From contig WGLP01000003.1 of assembly GCA_016125505.1 (NCBI GenBank), positions 813,911 through 877,910 on the forward strand: a DNA stretch of 64,000 nucleotides, read 5' to 3'. The position numbers were made by a program, and so were the translations under genes. Of this stretch, positions 39,186 to 52,305 are shown piece by piece. The first letter of the stretch is position 1, and each line of letters begins with the position of its first letter. The DNA comes from Gammaproteobacteria bacterium (GTDB taxonomy: Bacteria; Pseudomonadota; Gammaproteobacteria; UBA6429; Thiohalophilaceae). The notes below the pieces were generated by a model. That model ran no database searches, was not told the DNA's origin, and was given only the letters and a program-made list of their open reading frames with translations.

Positions 39186-39625
39186 GCTGTATTTCCTGAT
39201 CTTTCAGTTTGATATGCGTTATGCAAGTAAGTTGCCATACTGCGAAAGTGCCGATTGCACAGGCCGCGGCGATGTCTTTTCTCATCACGGTGCGGTTACT
39301 TACTGAGCAGTTATGTCAGATCCGGCTAAAGCAACTACCAAAAATAATGTGATTCAGTTCGCATTTTAGTATACCGCCTGGTGAAATTACATAGGCCTGA
39401 TTTATTTATTCATCAGGCAAATTTTTGTGTCGGAAGATTAAGGATGTCTTCCGAATTCGTTATAACTTATTGGTTTATAACATTTAAATATCAGTAGAGG
39501 GCGGCTCCGGCGCTCCGGTGGGGGTTGCATTCGCAGGCCATGTGCACATCCGCGCGGAGGAGCATTGGCGCAATTACCGCCACAGCGTACAATAGCGCGC
39601 CCGTATTCCGAGGGATTTCAGATAC
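39186..39625. other. 440-base AT-rich intergenic region with three inverted repeats
   Basis: The stretch 39330-39500 is markedly AT-rich compared with its surroundings. Three perfect inverted repeats lie in tandem: 39395-39418, 39431-39453 and 39459-39481 (listed separately). No clear ORF, no tRNA. The mnmG gene follows at 39626. Position upstream of mnmG recalls the E. coli oriC locus, but I see no TTATCCACA-type DnaA box, only weak partial matches. Confidence 0.5.
39395..39481. repeat. Three tandem perfect inverted repeats
   Basis: First: GCCTGAT (39395-39401) and ATCAGGC (39412-39418), loop 10, followed by AAATTTTT. Second: CGGAAGA (39431-39437) and TCTTCCG (39447-39453), loop 9. Third: GTTATAA (39459-39465) and TTATAAC (39475-39481), loop 9. 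All three have seven-base arms and similar loop size. They could be hairpins in a leader RNA, operator pairs or part of an AT-rich control region. Confidence 0.6.
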
Positions 39626-41527
39626 ATGCAATACAGCGAAGAATTTGATGTGATCGTGGTGGGTGGCGGCCATGCCGGTACCGAGGCCGCGCTTGCCTGT
39701 GCGCGTATGGGCGTCAAAACTTTGTTGCTGACCCACAACATCGAGACCCTGGGCCAGATGAGCTGCAACCCGGCCATCGGTGGCATCGGCAAAGGCCACT
39801 TAGTGAAGGAGCTCGATGCCATGGGCGGCCTGATGGCGCGCGCCATCGACCAAGCCGGAATCCAGTTTCGCATTCTCAACGCCAGTAAGGGTCCGGCGGT
39901 GCGGGCGACTCGCGCACAGGCGGATCGCGTCTTATATAAACAGGCGGTACGTTCGGTCCTGGAGACGACCCCGAATCTCACCCTGTTCCAACAGGCGGTA
40001 GACGATCTCATTGTGGAAGGGGATCGCGTGAGCGGTGTGGTGACGCAGATGGGCCTGCGCTTTGCTGCGCGTGCCGTGGTGCTCACCGTGGGTACCTTTC
40101 TGGGTGGCCGCATTCATATCGGCTTATCCAATTACGAAGGTGGCCGTGCTGGCGACCCGCCCTCCAATGCCCTGTCCAGACGTTTACGCGAATTACCGTT
40201 TAATGTGCGTCGTTTGAAAACCGGCACACCGCCACGCATCGATGGCAAGACCATCGACTATTCCGTGATGAGTGCTCAGCCTGGCGACGATCCTGTGCCC
40301 GTGTTTTCGTTCCTTGGCAAGGCTGAGCAGCATCCACAGCAGGTAGCCTGCCATATCACGCATACCACCGAGCGCACCCACGAGATCATCCGCGGTGGCC
40401 TGGACCGTTCACCCATGTACAGCGGCGTGATCGAGGGCGTGGGACCGCGTTACTGTCCGTCCATTGAAGACAAGGTCGTGCGTTTTGCCGAACGAAACTC
40501 ACATCAGATCTTTGTCGAACCCGAAGGCCTTACCACGACCGAAGTGTATCCCAACGGGATTTCCACCAGTCTGCCCTTCGATGTGCAGCACGCGTTTGTG
40601 CGCAGCATCAAGGGTTTTGAGAATGCGCATATCACGCGCCCCGGCTATGCGATTGAGTACGATTTTTTTGACCCGCGCGACCTGAAGCCGTCACTGGAAA
40701 CCAAGCACATGCAGGGCCTGTTCTTTGCCGGCCAGATCAATGGTACGACCGGCTACGAAGAGGCTGCAGCGCAGGGATTGATTGCTGGCATGAATGCCGC
40801 GTTACAGGTGCAAGACAAAGCGGCATGGTGTCCGCGCCGCGATGAAGCCTACGTGGGCGTCTTGATTGATGATTTAATTACACGTGGCACCAGCGAACCC
40901 TATCGCATGTTTACCTCGCGCGCGGAATACCGGCTGATGCTGCGCGAGGACAATGCGGATTTGCGTCTCACGGCGAAAGCGCGCGAACTCGGTTTGATCG
41001 ATGATGAACGCTGGCGTGTGTTCTGCGGCAAGCTGGAGGCGATCAACACGGAAAAACAACGTCTGCACGTTGCATTTTTGCGTCCGGACAAAGTCGATCC
41101 AGTTCAGGCCGAACAGGTTCTGGGTAAGGCCATCGCACGTGAATATCGCCTGTGGGAATTGCTGCGGCGTCCCGATGTGAAATACGCGCAGCTCACTGCG
41201 CTCGCCGGGCTCGGCGACCCTTTGAACGATCAGCAGGTGATCGAACAGCTGGAGATTCAGGCGAAATACGCCGGTTATATCGATCGGCAGCATGATGAGA
41301 TTGCCAAGCATCAGCGCCATGAAGAGACGCGCCTGCCTGCGGATTTTCATTATGAACAAGTCACCGGGCTGTCTGCCGAGGTGCGTGAGAAACTCATTCG
41401 CATCAAGCCGGAAACCGTGGGTCAGGCGGCACGCATTCCGGGGGTTACACCGGCGGCAATCTCGATTATTCTGGTACATCTAAAGAAACGAAAACTGTTA
41501 GCGGAACGCCAACACGCGACACAGTGA
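39626..41527 (+). CDS. mnmG: tRNA uridine-5-carboxymethylaminomethyl modification enzyme
   Basis: 633 residues, full length. FAD-binding [15 protein letters not shown] at the N-terminus, the [16 protein letters not shown] and [13 protein letters not shown] signatures, and the C-terminal helical domain. With MnmE it modifies the wobble uridine of some tRNAs. mnmE is not upstream here, so the conserved mnmE-mnmG pair is broken. Confidence 0.97.
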   Translation: MQYSEEFDVIVVGGGHAGTEAALACARMGVKTLLLTHNIETLGQMSCNPAIGGIGKGHLVKELDAMGGLMARAIDQAGIQFRILNASKGPAVRATRAQADRVLYKQAVRSVLETTPNLTLFQQAVDDLIVEGDRVSGVVTQMGLRFAARAVVLTVGTFLGGRIHIGLSNYEGGRAGDPPSNALSRRLRELPFNVRRLKTGTPPRIDGKTIDYSVMSAQPGDDPVPVFSFLGKAEQHPQQVACHITHTTERTHEIIRGGLDRSPMYSGVIEGVGPRYCPSIEDKVVRFAERNSHQIFVEPEGLTTTEVYPNGISTSLPFDVQHAFVRSIKGFENAHITRPGYAIEYDFFDPRDLKPSLETKHMQGLFFAGQINGTTGYEEAAAQGLIAGMNAALQVQDKAAWCPRRDEAYVGVLIDDLITRGTSEPYRMFTSRAEYRLMLREDNADLRLTAKARELGLIDDERWRVFCGKLEAINTEKQRLHVAFLRPDKVDPVQAEQVLGKAIAREYRLWELLRRPDVKYAQLTALAGLGDPLNDQQVIEQLEIQAKYAGYIDRQHDEIAKHQRHEETRLPADFHYEQVTGLSAEVREKLIRIKPETVGQAARIPGVTPAAISIILVHLKKRKLLAERQHATQ

Positions 41528-41592
41528 ACGGCAATAATAATTTGGCGACTCCAGGGATAGATAGTTTTACCACCACACAAAGGAGATGACCC

Positions 41593-42051
41593 ATGAGAAA
41601 GCAGTTTGTACTTTTTGTATTGGCAGCATTGTTTGCCACCGGGGTGATGGCGCAGGAAGTTGATGGCCTGATCAAAATCAAGAGTATGCACTCCGTGACG
41701 GAGACGTTGGATCGGTTGGAAAACATCGTCAAGAAAAAAGGGATCACCGTTGCAGCACGCTGGAATCACAGCGCCAAGGCAAAAAAGATCGGCATTCCCA
41801 TGCGTGATACGCAACTGCTGATCTTTGGCAATCCCAAACTGGGCAGCCACTTGATGACTGCCGAACAGACCGCTGCGATTGATCTGCCGCTCAAGGCTAT
41901 TGCCTGGAAAGACGCCGAGGGTCAGGTCTGGTTGGCCTATAACGACCCGGCATATATCGCACGTCGGCATCACATTACCGATCGTGATGAAGTATTGAAA
42001 AAGATGAGCGATGCCCTGGCAGCGATGACCGCCAAGGCCGCCGGCAAGTAA
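41593..42051 (+). CDS. DUF302 protein with signal peptide
   Basis: 152 residues. Signal peptide (residues 1-20, cleavage VMA-Q) followed by a DUF302 domain (GLIKIKSMHSVTETLDRLE... VAARWNHSAKAKKIGIPMRDT). DUF302 proteins are small, often exported, and poorly characterised. AAAGGAG ribosome site at the right distance. It sits inside the very conserved mnmG-rsmG pair, four bases before rsmG, suggesting an insertion that became part of the operon. Confidence 0.85.
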   Translation: MRKQFVLFVLAALFATGVMAQEVDGLIKIKSMHSVTETLDRLENIVKKKGITVAARWNHSAKAKKIGIPMRDTQLLIFGNPKLGSHLMTAEQTAAIDLPLKAIAWKDAEGQVWLAYNDPAYIARRHHITDRDEVLKKMSDALAAMTAKAAGK

Positions 42052-42055
42052 GCTG

Positions 42056-42694
42056 GTGGTGGCGCCCGAACTGTCGACAGAACTGCAGTCGGGCTTACAC
42101 GGCCTCAATCTTGATATGCCGGCAGCGCAGCAACAGGCGCTGCTGGTCTATCTTGATCTTCTGGTAACCTGGAACAAGAGCTTCAATCTCACCGCCATTC
42201 GCGATCCCTTGGCCATGGTGAATCAGCACCTGCTCGATGCGCTGGTGGCATTACCCTTTGTCACTCGCGGGCCGGTGCTGGATGTGGGCACGGGGGCCGG
42301 CCTGCCCGGTATTCCGCTGGCGATTGCGCGGCCCGATCTGCATTTCACCTTGCTCGACAGTAATGGGAAAAAAATCCGCTTTATCAAGCAGGTAGTGATC
42401 ACGCTACAGCTGGCGAACGTGGATGTGATACAGTCACGGGTGGAAAATTATCAGGCAGATACCTTGTTCAGCCTGATCGTGTCGCGGGCATTTTCCTCGC
42501 TCGAGCAGCTGATCCGTTTATCGCGTCACCTGCTGGCACCGCAGGGCGAGTGGCTGGCCTGGAAAGGTCAACTGGAGGATGCCGAACTTCAGGCAGTGGC
42601 GGCGTTGGCAGAAATTCAGGCAACTCAGCCGATACACTTGCCCAAGGTCAATGCGACACGCCAGCTTGTCAGGCTGCGTGCGAAGCCGGCGTGA
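42056..42694 (+). CDS. rsmG: 16S rRNA (guanine-527-N7)-methyltransferase
   Basis: 212 residues with GTG start (42056, next GTG 42059). The SAM-binding motif is GPVLDVGTGAGLPGIPLA, and the family N-terminus LLVYLDLLVTWNKSFNLTAIRDP is clear. Methylates G527 of 16S rRNA. Follows the DUF302 gene by four bases and precedes parA. Confidence 0.95.
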   Translation: MVAPELSTELQSGLHGLNLDMPAAQQQALLVYLDLLVTWNKSFNLTAIRDPLAMVNQHLLDALVALPFVTRGPVLDVGTGAGLPGIPLAIARPDLHFTLLDSNGKKIRFIKQVVITLQLANVDVIQSRVENYQADTLFSLIVSRAFSSLEQLIRLSRHLLAPQGEWLAWKGQLEDAELQAVAALAEIQATQPIHLPKVNATRQLVRLRAKPA

Positions 42695-42736
42695 CCTGCG
42701 GGCGGACCTGCAATATTGCATGAAAGGGAGAGGAAG

Positions 42737-43528
42737 ATGGCCAAGATCATAGCGATCGCGAATCAAAAAGGCGGGGTCGGCAAGACCACCACCTGCATCA
42801 ACCTGGCCGCTTCCCTGGCAGCGACCAAGCGCCGTGTCCTGTTGATCGACATCGACCCTCAGGGCAATGCCACGATGGGCAGTGGCATCAACAAGAATTC
42901 CCTCGATCTCACCACTTGCGATGTCTTGCTGGGTGAGTGTACCGCCGAACAGGCCATCAAACGTGCTGATGAAGGCCAGTACGATATCCTGCCTGCCAAT
43001 AGCGACCTCACGGCGGCGGAAGTTTCCCTGATCGAATTTCAGGATCGCCAAAGCCGTTTACGTAAGGCCTTGGTCCCGGTGAAGGATCGTTATCACTACA
43101 TACTTATTGATTGTCCGCCATCTCTGAACATGCTCACCCTGAACGCCATGGTGGCGGCACAGTCGGTGATGATCCCCATGCAGTGCGAATACTACGCCCT
43201 CGAGGGTCTGACCGCCTTGCTGGAAACGGTCAACAAGATCCAGGCGACGGTGAATCCGGAACTCAGTGTCGAAGGCCTGTTGCGGACGATGTTCGACCCG
43301 CGGAATAACCTGGCCAATGATGTCTCCGGCCAGCTACTTATCCACTTTCCGCAAAAAGTCTATCGGACCATCATCCCGCGCAATGTGCGCCTGGCGGAAG
43401 CGCCCAGTCACGGCAAGCCAGTGATTCAGTACGACAAGACCTCCCGTGGTTCGCTGGCCTACCTGGCCCTGGCCGGCGAGATCCTGCGCAAACATGAAAA
43501 CGCCAGCCTGCTCAGCCCGGTGGCCTGA
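42737..43528 (+). CDS. parA: Chromosome-partitioning ATPase ParA (Soj)
   Basis: 263 residues from ATG 42737, preceded by GGGAGAGG; a TTG at 42716 is less likely. Deviant Walker A KGGVGKTT at residues 11-18, Walker [11 protein letters not shown]. Forms with ParB and parS the chromosome segregation system. Sits 12 bases before parB. Confidence 0.95.
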   Translation: MAKIIAIANQKGGVGKTTTCINLAASLAATKRRVLLIDIDPQGNATMGSGINKNSLDLTTCDVLLGECTAEQAIKRADEGQYDILPANSDLTAAEVSLIEFQDRQSRLRKALVPVKDRYHYILIDCPPSLNMLTLNAMVAAQSVMIPMQCEYYALEGLTALLETVNKIQATVNPELSVEGLLRTMFDPRNNLANDVSGQLLIHFPQKVYRTIIPRNVRLAEAPSHGKPVIQYDKTSRGSLAYLALAGEILRKHENASLLSPVA

Positions 43529-43540
43529 GGATAGAGATTG

Positions 43541-44410
43541 ATGAAGAAACGTGGACTCGGACGTGGGCTCGATGCCCTCTTGGGCAGTGCCGGCATCCCG
43601 GAACAGACCCCTGCAACAAAAGATCTGGCCGGATTGCGCGAATTACCGGTGGATCTGATCGAGCGCAGCCGGTATCAGCCCCGTGCCGATTTCAATGAAG
43701 AGGCCTTACAGGAGCTGGCCGATTCGATTCGCGCCCAGGGCGTCATTCAGCCCATTGTGGTCCGGCCGCTTGCCGGTCATCCCAACCGCTATGAGCTGAT
43801 TGCGGGCGAACGCCGCTGGCGCGCCGCGCAGCTCGCCGGTCTGCATGAAGTTCCGGCCGTGGTGCGGGAGGTGGACGACCAGGCGGCCATGGCCATGGCC
43901 CTGATCGAGAATATCCAGCGCCAGGCCCTGAATCCCATCGAAGAGGCCGTGGCGCTTAATCGCTTGATCGGTGAGTTTGGACTCACTCACGAGCAAACCG
44001 CTGAAGCCGTTGGACGTTCGCGTGCCGCTGTCAGCAACATGCTGCGTCTGCTGAATCTGGAGGCCGACGTCAAAACCATGGTTGAGCAAAGGCAGCTTGA
44101 GATGGGCCATGCCCGGGCCTTGCTGGCCTTGCGCGGTGCCGCCCAGATTCGAGCCGCCCGCCATGTCGTCGACAAGGGGCTGTCGGTGCGTGAGACCGAA
44201 CGCCTCGTGAAAAAACAGGGCGAACCCAAACCGCAAGCCGAAAGTGCAGCCCGGACCCTCGATCCGGATACCCAGCGCTTGCAGGATGAGTTGTCCGAAC
44301 GGCTGGGCGCCAAGGTCCATTTTCAGGCGGCCAAGGGCGGTAAGGGTAAACTGATTATTCAGTACAACTCCCTGGACGAGCTGGACGGCATTCTCAGCCA
44401 CATCAAGTAA
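43541..44410 (+). CDS. parB: Chromosome-partitioning protein ParB (Spo0J)
   Basis: 289 residues from ATG 43541. The CTPase/parS-loading motif is ELIAGERRWRAAQLAG, followed by an HTH (LTHEQTAEAVGRSRAAVSNMLRLL) and a C-terminal dimerisation segment. The N-terminal KKRGLGRGLDALLG is the ParA-interacting tail. No consensus parS site was noticed in the window. Confidence 0.95.
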   Translation: MKKRGLGRGLDALLGSAGIPEQTPATKDLAGLRELPVDLIERSRYQPRADFNEEALQELADSIRAQGVIQPIVVRPLAGHPNRYELIAGERRWRAAQLAGLHEVPAVVREVDDQAAMAMALIENIQRQALNPIEEAVALNRLIGEFGLTHEQTAEAVGRSRAAVSNMLRLLNLEADVKTMVEQRQLEMGHARALLALRGAAQIRAARHVVDKGLSVRETERLVKKQGEPKPQAESAARTLDPDTQRLQDELSERLGAKVHFQAAKGGKGKLIIQYNSLDELDGILSHIK

Positions 44411-44529
44411 GTCCTCACTCTGCATTTCGTTCGTGATTTGGCGATTCCCGCCTCAATATCAGCACTTACCGGCCGACATAGCGTTTGGAGCGACATTCGG
44501 AAGTCATTGATATTGGAAAGGTGTTATTG

Positions 44530-45399
44530 ATGGTCAGTACGCCTTGGTGGATCCTGGCATTGTTAGTACAACTCACCCTGATCGGGGTGTTTGTCGCTGC
44601 GTTTTATTTTTACCAGTCGGGAAAGGTCAAGGCCGCCCTGCACGCGGCGCAACAGCGTCTGCAACAACAAATGGCGCAGACGACCGAGCAGAAGCTCAAA
44701 ATTGCCGAAATGGAGCTGCAACTGGAGAGCCTGGATGCGTTCCAGGAGATGTATTTCGAGTTGCAGGAACAACACGAAAAACTACAGCTGCTGCATGATG
44801 AGTTCGTGAGTAAGGCCAGCGAGCTGCTATCCGAAGAAGATTGCGGGACCCTGCAAACCACCTTGGCCCAGCTCCAAACCGAAAAAGAGAAGCTCGAGCA
44901 GAAATTAAAAGAGGTGGGCGCTGCTCTGCAACGGATTCTGGACAAACAGCACTTCCCTCCCGAGCAGCTGGAGGCTGCTGGCAAGGCTGCCCAGGCAGCA
45001 ATCGATGGCGTGGAAATCGAGGTGCGTGCGATTGGCGATGTCATCGAACAGCAGCAACGCCTCATCGAGCAGCTGCACGGCCAGGTCAGCAATCTGCAGG
45101 TCGAGCTGGATGCCAAGCAGCCACTGGAACAAACGGTTTCCCAGCTTCGCGACCAGAATCAGGAAATGGGCGGCGTGGTGGAAGAGCTCAAACAGCAAAA
45201 CCAGCATCTACGCGAACAGGTTCAGGCCATGGAGGTGAAGGAACGTGCGTCCGACAGCCACCTTGCCGAGCAGCTCAAACAACTGCAGCAGGAGTTGGCG
45301 GATAAGGAAAATGCGTACGCCGAACTCTACAAGCAGTATGTCGCCATTGAGGCGGAATACCAGAAAATCTACGCCAAGACCCACAAGATCCAGGCCTGA
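44530..45399 (+). CDS. Coiled-coil membrane protein, unknown function
   Basis: 289 residues from ATG 44530, preceded by GGAAAGG at eight bases; TTG 44485 in frame is an alternative. One N-terminal membrane helix (~7-28), then an almost continuous Gln/Glu/Leu-rich coiled coil to the C-terminus. No recognisable domain. Located between parB and the atp operon, a junction that is usually direct. Could be a spacer or scaffold protein. Confidence 0.72.
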   Translation: MVSTPWWILALLVQLTLIGVFVAAFYFYQSGKVKAALHAAQQRLQQQMAQTTEQKLKIAEMELQLESLDAFQEMYFELQEQHEKLQLLHDEFVSKASELLSEEDCGTLQTTLAQLQTEKEKLEQKLKEVGAALQRILDKQHFPPEQLEAAGKAAQAAIDGVEIEVRAIGDVIEQQQRLIEQLHGQVSNLQVELDAKQPLEQTVSQLRDQNQEMGGVVEELKQQNQHLREQVQAMEVKERASDSHLAEQLKQLQQELADKENAYAELYKQYVAIEAEYQKIYAKTHKIQA

Positions 45400-45503
45400 G
45401 GACAGCTCCCCTACCCGTCCGTCATGGCTGGAGCAGGCGATTAGTCCAGCTTATGGCCAAACCTGCGACGGCCTCCGCCTGTCAAGCCAAAATTGAAATT
45501 TCG

Positions 45504-45520
45504 CCTGTAAATACAGGTCT
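45504..45520 (+). other. CCTGTA/TACAGG inverted repeat with T run
   Basis: CCTGTA (45504-45509), AA, TACAGG (45512-45517) followed by TCTTTT. It could be a weak terminator after the coiled-coil gene or an operator 18 bases upstream of the atp promoter -35. The stem is too short for a confident terminator call. Confidence 0.4.
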
Positions 45521-45535
45521 TTTAGGTGCATTGCG

Positions 45536-45565
45536 TTGACCCTGTATGGGTGAAACTTATATACT
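45536..45565 (+). promoter_or_regulatory. Candidate sigma-70 promoter of the atp operon
   Basis: TTGACC (45536-45541), an 18-base spacer, and TATACT (45560-45565). The -35 differs from consensus at one position and the -10 at one. It would start transcription near 45572, ~68 bases before the atpI ATG. An alternative -10, TTATAT (45557-45562), has a 15-base spacer. Confidence 0.65.
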
Positions 45566-45639
45566 TCGCGGCCCTGAGAGATTGTGCGTGCGGACGTCTT
45601 TATCAGACTTGATTCGGGCCTTAATTGTTCATTTCAGTC

Positions 45640-46966
<1,327 letters not shown>

Positions 46967-47015
46967 ACGAATTTCGATTTTCAACAAATTAACTTATTTA
47001 TTATTTAGGAAATAG

Positions 47016-47264
<249 letters not shown>

Positions 47265-47300
47265 GGTGCCGGTCGTAATCAATCAATTAAGGATTGACGT

Positions 47301-47771
47301 ATGAACATTAATCTCACGTTAATCGGGCAGAGCATTACCTTTATCTTTTTTATCTGGTTCTGCCTGAAATTCGTCTGGCCACCGATCATGTCCGCGCTCA
47401 ACGAACGCAAGGCCAAGATCGCCGATGGTCTGGCCGCTGCCGAAAAGGGCAAGCACGATGAGGAACTGGCCAAGCAACGCGCTGCGGAAATTCTGAAAGA
47501 CGCCAAGGCGCAGGCTCAGGACATCATCCGGCAGGCTGAAAAGCGTGGCGCCGAGATCGTTGAAGAAGCCAAGCAGTCCGCCAAGGCCGAAGGTGAACGC
47601 ATGATCACTGCCGCACAGGCGGAAATCGAGCAAAACGTCAACCGCGCGCGCGAAGAGCTGCGTGGGCAGGTGGTGTCGCTCGCCGTCGCCGGTGCCCGTA
47701 AGGTCCTGAAGAAAGAGATCAATGAAGCGGCTAACGCAGACCTGATCAAGGACCTGGCGGCGCAACTGTAA
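47301..47771 (+). CDS. atpF: ATP synthase F0 subunit b
   Basis: 156 residues: one N-terminal membrane helix (~6-26) and a long charged helix that dimerises as the peripheral stalk. 36 bases after atpE, 10 before atpH. Standard length and sequence ([17 protein letters not shown]). Confidence 0.96.
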   Translation: MNINLTLIGQSITFIFFIWFCLKFVWPPIMSALNERKAKIADGLAAAEKGKHDEELAKQRAAEILKDAKAQAQDIIRQAEKRGAEIVEEAKQSAKAEGERMITAAQAEIEQNVNRAREELRGQVVSLAVAGARKVLKKEINEAANADLIKDLAAQL

Positions 47772-47781
47772 GGACGGAAAC

Positions 47782-48318
47782 ATGGCAGAGAAAAGCACCG
47801 TTGCCCGTCCCTACGCGCTTGCTGCGTTCGAGTTGGCGAAGGAAAAAAATGAACTGGCCAAATGGTCCGAGATGCTGCAGTTCACCGCGCTGGTCGCCAG
47901 CGACGAGACGATGCAACAGTACATCGGTAATCCGCACGTCAGTCGTGAGTCCCTGGGCAAACTGTTTTTTAGTATTTGCGAAGGACAACTGACGGATCTG
48001 GGCAAGAATTTCATCAAGGTCCTGATTGACAACCGTCGTCTGGATATCTTGCCCCAGATCGCCATGCTGTACGAATACCATCGTGCCGAAGCGGAGCGCA
48101 CCATCGACGCGGAAGTGATCTCCGCCTTCCCGTTGAGCGATGCCCAGCAGAACCTGCTGGCCGACAAGTTGAAACAGCGTCTCGGGCGCAGCGTGAACCT
48201 GATTGCAAAAGTGGATCCCAATCTGCTCGGCGGCGCCATCGTGCGTGCCGGCGACCTGGTGATCGATGGTTCGGTCAACGGCCAAGTCGACAAACTGGCG
48301 CAGGCATTAATGCACTAG
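47782..48318 (+). CDS. atpH: ATP synthase F1 subunit delta
   Basis: 178 residues: helical N-terminal domain (VARPYALAAFELAKEKN) and the C-terminal LIAKVDPNLLGGAIVRAGD motif. Links the stalk to the alpha3beta3 head. 27 bases before atpA. Confidence 0.96.
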   Translation: MAEKSTVARPYALAAFELAKEKNELAKWSEMLQFTALVASDETMQQYIGNPHVSRESLGKLFFSICEGQLTDLGKNFIKVLIDNRRLDILPQIAMLYEYHRAEAERTIDAEVISAFPLSDAQQNLLADKLKQRLGRSVNLIAKVDPNLLGGAIVRAGDLVIDGSVNGQVDKLAQALMH

Positions 48319-48345
48319 CGAAGGTTTCATTAGAGGAATATAACC

Positions 48346-49887
48346 ATGCAACTGAATCCATCAGAAATTAGCGAACTCATCAAGAAGCGCGTCGAGAGTT
48401 TCGAAGTCGTCAGCGAGGCGCGCAATGAAGGTACGGTCGTGTCACTCGCCGACGGCGTAGTGCGCATCCACGGCCTGGCCGATGTGATGTACGGCGAAAT
48501 GATCGAGTTCCCGAATAACACCTTCGGTATGGCACTGAACCTGGAGCAGGATTCCGTCGGTGCCGTAGTGCTGGGTGACTACGAACACATCTCCGAAGGC
48601 GACAAGGTCAAATGTACCGGCCGCATTCTGGAAGTGCCCGTCGGTGAAGAACTCCTGGGCCGTGTGGTCAACTCACTGGGTCAGCCCATCGACGGTAAAG
48701 GTCCGATTGATGCCACCGGCACCTCGCCGATCGAAAAAGTGGCGCCCGGCGTAATTGCCCGTAAATCCGTTGACCAGCCGGTGCAGCTTGGCCTGAAGTC
48801 GGTTGATACCATGGTGCCCATCGGTCGCGGTCAGCGCGAGCTGATCATTGGCGACCGCCAGACCGGTAAGACCGCCGTCGCCGTCGACGCCATCATCAAC
48901 CAGAAAGGTACCGGCGTTAAGTGTATCTACGTCGCCATCGGCCAGAAGGCCTCCTCCATTGCCAACGTGGTGCGCAAGCTGGAAGAGCACGGCGCCATGG
49001 ACCACACCATTGTGGTTGCGGCGACTGCTTCCGAATCCGCGGCGATGCAATTTATTGCGCCGTACTCCGGTTGCGCCATGGGCGAATACTTCCGTGATAA
49101 CGGCGAAGACGCGCTGATCATTTATGACGACCTCACCAAACAGGCCTGGGCCTATCGCCAGGTTTCCTTGTTGCTGCGTCGTCCGCCGGGTCGTGAAGCG
49201 TATCCTGGTGACGTATTCTATCTGCACTCCCGCCTGCTGGAACGCGCCGCGCGGGTAAACGCCGATTACGTGGAAAAACATACCGGCGGTAAAGTGAAAG
49301 GCAAGACCGGTTCTCTGACCGCATTGCCGATCATCGAAACCCAGGCCGGTGACGTGTCTGCGTTCGTACCGACCAACGTAATTTCTATTACTGACGGTCA
49401 GATCTTCCTGGAAACCGACCTGTTTAACGCCGGTATTCGTCCTGCGATCAACGCCGGTCTGTCGGTATCACGGGTAGGTGGTGCGGCCCAGACCAAGATC
49501 ATGAAGAAGCTGGGTGGCGGTGTGCGTCTGGCACTTGCACAGTATCGTGAACTTGCTGCGTTCGCCCAGTTTGCCTCTGACCTCGACGAAGCGACCCGTA
49601 AACAGATCGACCGTGGTCAACGCATTACCGAACTGATGAAACAGAAACAGTATGCACCGATGTCGGTTGCCGAGCAGGCCTTCTCGCTGTTCGCCGCCAA
49701 CGAAGGTTATCTGGACGATGTTGAAGTCAAGAAGGTTGTGGACTTCGAGGCGGCCATGCAGTCTTTCCTGAAGTCCAATCACAAGGACTTGATCGACAGC
49801 ATCAATCAGAGCGGTGACTACAACGACGACATCGCCGGCAAGATGCGTGCAGCGCTGGACAAGTTCAAGCAGACCGGCACGTACTAA
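48346..49887 (+). CDS. atpA: ATP synthase F1 subunit alpha
   Basis: 513 residues. Walker [12 protein letters not shown] (~residue 170), arginine finger region [18 protein letters not shown]. Non-catalytic nucleotide sites. AGAGG ribosome site. Followed by a GGCGGGC hairpin before atpG. Confidence 0.98.
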   Translation: MQLNPSEISELIKKRVESFEVVSEARNEGTVVSLADGVVRIHGLADVMYGEMIEFPNNTFGMALNLEQDSVGAVVLGDYEHISEGDKVKCTGRILEVPVGEELLGRVVNSLGQPIDGKGPIDATGTSPIEKVAPGVIARKSVDQPVQLGLKSVDTMVPIGRGQRELIIGDRQTGKTAVAVDAIINQKGTGVKCIYVAIGQKASSIANVVRKLEEHGAMDHTIVVAATASESAAMQFIAPYSGCAMGEYFRDNGEDALIIYDDLTKQAWAYRQVSLLLRRPPGREAYPGDVFYLHSRLLERAARVNADYVEKHTGGKVKGKTGSLTALPIIETQAGDVSAFVPTNVISITDGQIFLETDLFNAGIRPAINAGLSVSRVGGAAQTKIMKKLGGGVRLALAQYRELAAFAQFASDLDEATRKQIDRGQRITELMKQKQYAPMSVAEQAFSLFAANEGYLDDVEVKKVVDFEAAMQSFLKSNHKDLIDSINQSGDYNDDIAGKMRAALDKFKQTGTY

Positions 49888-49899
49888 ACCCTTTGATAC

Positions 49900-49917
49900 G
49901 GCGGGCGTAAGCCCGCC
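49900..49917 (+). other. Hairpin between atpA and atpG
   Basis: GGCGGGC-GTAA-GCCCGCC: seven GC pairs closed by a GNRA-type tetraloop, in the 47-base atpA-atpG gap. No T run follows, so it is not a terminator; likely an RNA stability or processing element. Confidence 0.7.
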
Positions 49918-49934
49918 ATAAACTGGACATAGAT

Positions 49935-50801
49935 ATGGCAAGCGGTAAAGAGATACGCACCCAGATCAAGAGCATCAAGAACACGCAGAAGATCACCAGC
50001 GCAATGCAGATGGTCGCGGCGTCCAAGATGCGCAAGGCACAAGACCGCATGGCGGCTTCACGCCCGTATGCAGAAAAGATGCGTGAAGTGATCCATCACC
50101 TTGCCTTCGCGCATACCGAATACAAGCATCCCTATCTGCTGGAACGCAACGAAGTGAAGTCGGTCGGTTACATCATTGTGTCTTCCGACCGGGGTCTGTG
50201 CGGTGGTTTGAACAATAACCTGTTCAAGACCGTGCTGGGCCATATGAAACAATGGCGTGAACAGGGCGTGAATGTCGAGTATTGCACTGTTGGCCAGAAG
50301 GCGCTGAATTTCTTCAAGCGTCTGAAGGGCACGATTCGCGCGCAGACGACCCACCTGGGTGATGCGCCATCGATTACCGATCTCATCGGCACCATCAAGG
50401 TCATGCTCGATGCCTATAACGCGGGCGAACTGGATCGTTTGTTCCTGGTGTCTAATGAGTTCGTGAGTACGATGACTCAGGCGCCGACCATCGATCAGTT
50501 ACTGCCGGTGACGTCGATTAAAGAAGAAGACATGCTCAAGCATCACTGGGACTACATTTACGAACCGGATGCCAAAGACGTGCTGGACAGCCTGATGATT
50601 CGCTATATCGAATCGCTGGTATACCAGGGTGTTATCGAAAACGTTGCCTGCGAGATGGCGGCACGCATGATCGCGATGAAGGCCGCGTCGGACAACGCCG
50701 GCAACCTGATCGATCAGCTGCAACTGGTTTACAACAAGGCGCGCCAGGCGGCGATTACTCAGGAAATTTCCGAGATCGTCGGTGGTGCCGCGGCGGTCTA
50801 A
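49935..50801 (+). CDS. atpG: ATP synthase F1 subunit gamma
   Basis: 288 residues. N-terminal [21 protein letters not shown] and C-terminal [18 protein letters not shown] helices form the rotor shaft. Flanked on both sides by intercistronic hairpins (49900-49917 and 50822-50865). 103 bases before atpD, a longer gap than in E. coli. Confidence 0.97.
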   Translation: MASGKEIRTQIKSIKNTQKITSAMQMVAASKMRKAQDRMAASRPYAEKMREVIHHLAFAHTEYKHPYLLERNEVKSVGYIIVSSDRGLCGGLNNNLFKTVLGHMKQWREQGVNVEYCTVGQKALNFFKRLKGTIRAQTTHLGDAPSITDLIGTIKVMLDAYNAGELDRLFLVSNEFVSTMTQAPTIDQLLPVTSIKEEDMLKHHWDYIYEPDAKDVLDSLMIRYIESLVYQGVIENVACEMAARMIAMKAASDNAGNLIDQLQLVYNKARQAAITQEISEIVGGAAAV

Positions 50802-50821
50802 TCGGTTTACAGAATTTTACC

Positions 50822-50865
50822 ATCTGCAAATTATACCAACGAAAATCGAAATGGTATTTGCAGAT
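50822..50865 (+). other. Large hairpin between atpG and atpD
   Basis: ATCTGCAAAT (50822-50831), bulge TAT, ACCA (50835-50838) pairs with TGGTATTTGCAGAT (50852-50865): 14 pairs with one 3-base bulge and a 13-base loop. The strand after it reads AAAAC, not T-rich, so it is not a rho-independent terminator. Confidence 0.7.
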
Positions 50866-50886
50866 AAAACATAGAATTTAGTTTGA

Positions 50887-52281
<1,395 letters not shown>

Positions 52282-52305
52282 TTAACCCGGAGACGGAGCT
52301 AGACT

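Noticed and set aside
39186..39625. Chromosomal origin upstream of mnmG
   Set aside because: Only weak DnaA-box-like words (TTATGCAAG, TTATTCATC) were found; no cluster of TTATCCACA, and gene orientation does not change here.
50822..50865. Rho-independent terminator between atpG and atpD
   Set aside because: Hairpin is strong but is followed by AAAAC rather than a T run, and atpD must be expressed with the operon.
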